This document shows positions 61,336 to 64,000 of a DNA stretch of 64,000 nucleotides, one piece after another. This DNA comes from Halocaridina rubra (lineage: Eukaryota > Arthropoda > Malacostraca > Decapoda > Atyidae): contig JAXCGZ010021039.1 in NCBI GenBank assembly GCA_037179515.1, positions 2,501 to 66,500 of the forward strand, written 5' to 3'. Within the stretch, counting starts at the first letter, position 1; each line of letters begins with the position of its first letter. A model generated the notes under the pieces. It saw nothing but the letters and a program-made list of their open reading frames with translations. It was not told the origin of the DNA and ran no database searches. A program made the translations under genes and the position numbers.

Positions 61336-63510
61336 TGAAGGATACAGAGTACTGGATCGCTTTATCTTTTTTTTTTTTTTTCTAAAGTTACTACTTCAAT
61401 ACTGGTTCAAGAATAATTGACAATGATAGGGATTGCAATTTTTTTTTTTTTTTTTTCTCATTTAAAAATGCAAAAATTTTCATTTGGAAGAATATGTAGG
61501 TGTCGGCTTCAAGCAGCCCCCTTACAACTAGATTGGATTAGTCTTTATTTTTTAAAGGACTGATTGTTTCATAGACTTGATTGCCAGTGATTTTCGAGTA
61601 GTAGTATCTCACTTCACTATCCTTCTACTATATACTTTGCTAGTCATATATCTTACATGTGTATCCTGTTCCTTTATAATTTGATAAATACATGCAACTT
61701 ATCACTTATCCCCTCATATATTGCAATGTTGATGATGAGTGTTTAAAAGCAGCCTAAAATGAGGTTAGTCATGCAGAACTACTGAATATAGTAAAATGAA
61801 AAACGTTATCACTGGCCATCTAATTTGCATTGTTGTAAGAGTGACCGACTTATATGTGACCTAAGTAGCAAGAATTAAAGTAATTTCTTTCAATTATTAG
61901 AGTAAACTAGCTTACAGCATGAATATAATTTTTATTATTTGTTCTTTTTATGTTTTCAACAAGCGTCCCAGGTACTTTGAACAGGTAAGGTGAGGGTGCT
62001 GATGTAAAATCACCTGTATGTTATATTTATTTGACTTATAACTCTACAGCCTCTTGATTTTGGAAGACACAATTGTACATTTAATATTGTTTGTGGCACC
62101 CTCATCCCATCCCAGGTGTTGTATTTCAGCACTACAAAGCCTTTTAATGAACACTATGTGTTATTTTGTGAAATTTATCATTGGTTCTGCACATGTGTGT
62201 GTTGTTTTTGTAATTGACTTTTTATCATACCATTTCTCATAATTTTAGAAACTTCTTTTGTCTATATATGAATACCAGCATTATTACTGTAGGACCGTAA
62301 TTCATGTATATAGCAGTAATTTATAGAGCCTATCCATCTTGTAGTAGGTATATTAATATTTTATGAGAATAGACAATAAAAATTTAGTGCTTCAAAAACC
62401 TCGTTGTTTATCAGAGATGCGTTGTATTTATGATGATTATGACTTCTTTTTCTTCTTTATTTTTCAGTTTTGTGCTTTGTTCCTTTCTTCTTTTTTAACA
62501 TTATTGATATTTGAAATCAATATAATTCTGCCATGTTTGTAGGACTGAGAATTGCCTCTTAAAGCCATTATAGCTGAAGCTGTTTCATGTCGTTTTCTGT
62601 AGGTTAGGATAATATTCGTGGGTGGAGATTTTGACAAAGTATAACAGCCTAAAAGAGAGAGTAGACGAAATAATTTTATAGAACTTACTTGTCATTTGTA
62701 TCTTGTTTTGCTACCGTTGCTGTATTGCATCTTGTTGGAAATTAAAGAAAAATATAAGATTTTATTAATCTTTTATGCAGATTTTGCTTTGGAATTTCAA
62801 CTTGAGTACGGTAATACCTTCATAGAAAAGGAAGCACGTAGTATTTACACTTTATATTGAAATAAGTCACATAATGAGTTTTTTTCACAGATCCAGTAAT
62901 TTAGATATACTCCATGTGAATACTGTTTTTCTCATAGTATATAATGAAAGTATTGATTAATGTATAAATTTTTGTTTTACCATGGTACTGTATGTCCGTG
63001 CTGTAATCCCCATTGTAAATAGCGGATCATAGTCAAGGTACTCACCCATTCACCTTTGTTTCACTTATTGCTAATGCATTCATCTTTCTTCTCACAAACA
63101 TGCTACCAATTTTTTCTCTTTATTACCACTCCTACTACAGTTTTGCACATATACAGATCGAATTACTAGGGTTTTGGATTGAGTTTCCTTACCAGAACCC
63201 CCTCGCATGGCTCGACTTCGTGGGAAGGAACTATGATAAGGGGATTCTCATTCCCCATTTAGTTGATTTTTACGACACGCAGGGGAATGCAGAGGGAGTA
63301 TTGTTATCCACCTCCCTAAGTGAAGGAAGAAAAGTTTTCTGAGTAAGGGACAAAGAGAGAATGAACTTGGGTAAGCATAGGACCTTCGATAATGTATCTA
63401 ATCTTTGTAAATTTATCCTAGTGGCACAGTTACTTATATTCTCAATTACCATATATGATCAGTTTAATTATTTTGTTTTTAAATACTTTTTACTGTTATG
63501 CCTATTATGC
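61336..63510. other. low-repeat AT-rich DNA
   Basis: T runs at about 61368 and 61440. Otherwise unique-looking, with no supported exon. An 81-codon open frame at 63100-63342 has no recognisable domain. Confidence 0.4.

Positions 63511-63514
<4 letters not shown>

Positions 63515-63584
<70 letters not shown>
63515..63584. repeat. (TA)n(CA)n before TigA 5' end
   Basis: About 60 bp of TA turning into CACACACA directly before the TigA terminus at 63585. Confidence 0.95.
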
Positions 63585-63586
<2 letters not shown>

Positions 63587-63654
63587 GTAATCCCTCGCTA
63601 TTTTGCGGTTCACCTTTCGCGGATTCAGTGCTTCGCGGATTTTTTTTTTGGCAA
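63585..63654 (+). mobile_element. TigA 5' terminus stub
   Basis: cagtaatccctcgctatttt, cggttcacctttcgcggatt, cagtgcttcgcgg; it breaks off in a T/A-rich stretch where R350 begins. Confidence 0.8.
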
Positions 63655-63957
63655 AAGAAAAAAAAAAATTTTTTTTAAAGATTATTCTGACACCAGGATG
63701 GGCCAACAATGATAAAATAAGACAGCCTTTATCAGGCTGTAAAGAGAAACAGATGGAGAGTGTAATGACCTGTCAGATGTGAAGGGATTATAAAAGATGT
63801 GTAATGAATATCCAGCTCTCTGCTGAGTTTTATTATACCTTTGCTTTACTTTCATGATGTCTATTCCAATAATTCTCCTTAGATCTTATTATTATTATTA
63901 ATATTATTATTGGCAATAATAATTTTCCTTTGATGATGATTGTGGAGATTATCATCA

Positions 63958-63998
<41 letters not shown>

Positions 63999-64000
63999 GT
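63655..64000 (-). repeat. R350 repeat, copy 8 (cut by window end)
   Basis: attctgacaccaggatgggc, agcctttatcaggctgtaaa, cctgtcagatgtgaagggat and (ATT)n, inverse orientation. Confidence 0.78.

Noticed and set aside
63100..63342. 81-codon open frame
   Set aside because: No recognisable domain, no splice or promoter context, length expected by chance in this much AT-rich DNA.

Overview
The window looks like repeat-saturated, intergenic arthropod DNA, most probably from a decapod crustacean (a penaeid-like shrimp is my best guess). The reasons are very long (TA)n and (CT)n arrays, crustacean-style Tigger/pogo transposons, several CR1/Jockey-type LINEs with (ATT)n or short tandem 3' tails, and a Ty3/gypsy element. 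I see no convincing host gene, rRNA or CRISPR array. No search was possible, so family names rest on recognised motifs. Two DNA transposon families get local labels. 'TigA' is a TIGD1-like Tigger with termini reading CAGTG/ATCCCTCGCT. 'TigJ' is a second Tigger/jerky-like family with termini reading CACCTTGTTC.

Layout. 0-15.4 kb: a chain of TigA and TigJ copies separated by (TA)n or (CT)n arrays. It includes a full-length but dead TigA (4.1-7.2 kb), a TigA carrying a foreign repeat-coding segment (7.8-9.6 kb), a tRNA-derived SINE, a hAT end, a degenerate LINE (10.6-13.1 kb), a third Tigger transposase remnant, and a short TigA with an intact 110-codon fused transposase ORF (14.2-15.3 kb). 15.4-31.3 kb: a three-level nest. 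A TigJ element with a dead transposase (29.3-31.1 kb) holds a 12.4-kb gypsy-class retrotransposon with 2.1-kb LTRs and the 5-bp target duplication gtagg. A 5'-truncated LINE sits inside the reverse-transcriptase region of that retrotransposon. The retrotransposon pol order is protease-integrase-RT-RNase H, i.e. the copia-like order of the Gmr1 group.

31.3-43.6 kb: more TigA/TigJ fragments and LINE 3' ends. A 3.5-kb non-coding LTR retrotransposon has two apparently identical 1,119-bp LTRs, a tRNA-Leu-type primer site and a polypurine tract. A full-length TigA (38.4-42.1 kb) is inserted in another TigA with a TA duplication. 43.6-58.9 kb: TigJ derivatives, a 635-bp tandem duplication, satellite-like arrays built from a piece of the TigJ transposase, and a LINE with an uninterrupted 912-codon ORF (52.8-55.5 kb). 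58.9-63.5 kb: the only low-repeat stretch, containing one degraded LINE tail. 63.5-64 kb: a TigA end and a recurring poly(A)-tailed repeat called here 'R350'.

No metabolic or cellular system is encoded. The genes are transposition genes, nearly all broken. The biology is the interplay of elements: autonomous Tiggers spawning deletion derivatives, retroelements landing in them, (TA)n arrays growing at their borders, and transposase fragments turning into tandem repeats.
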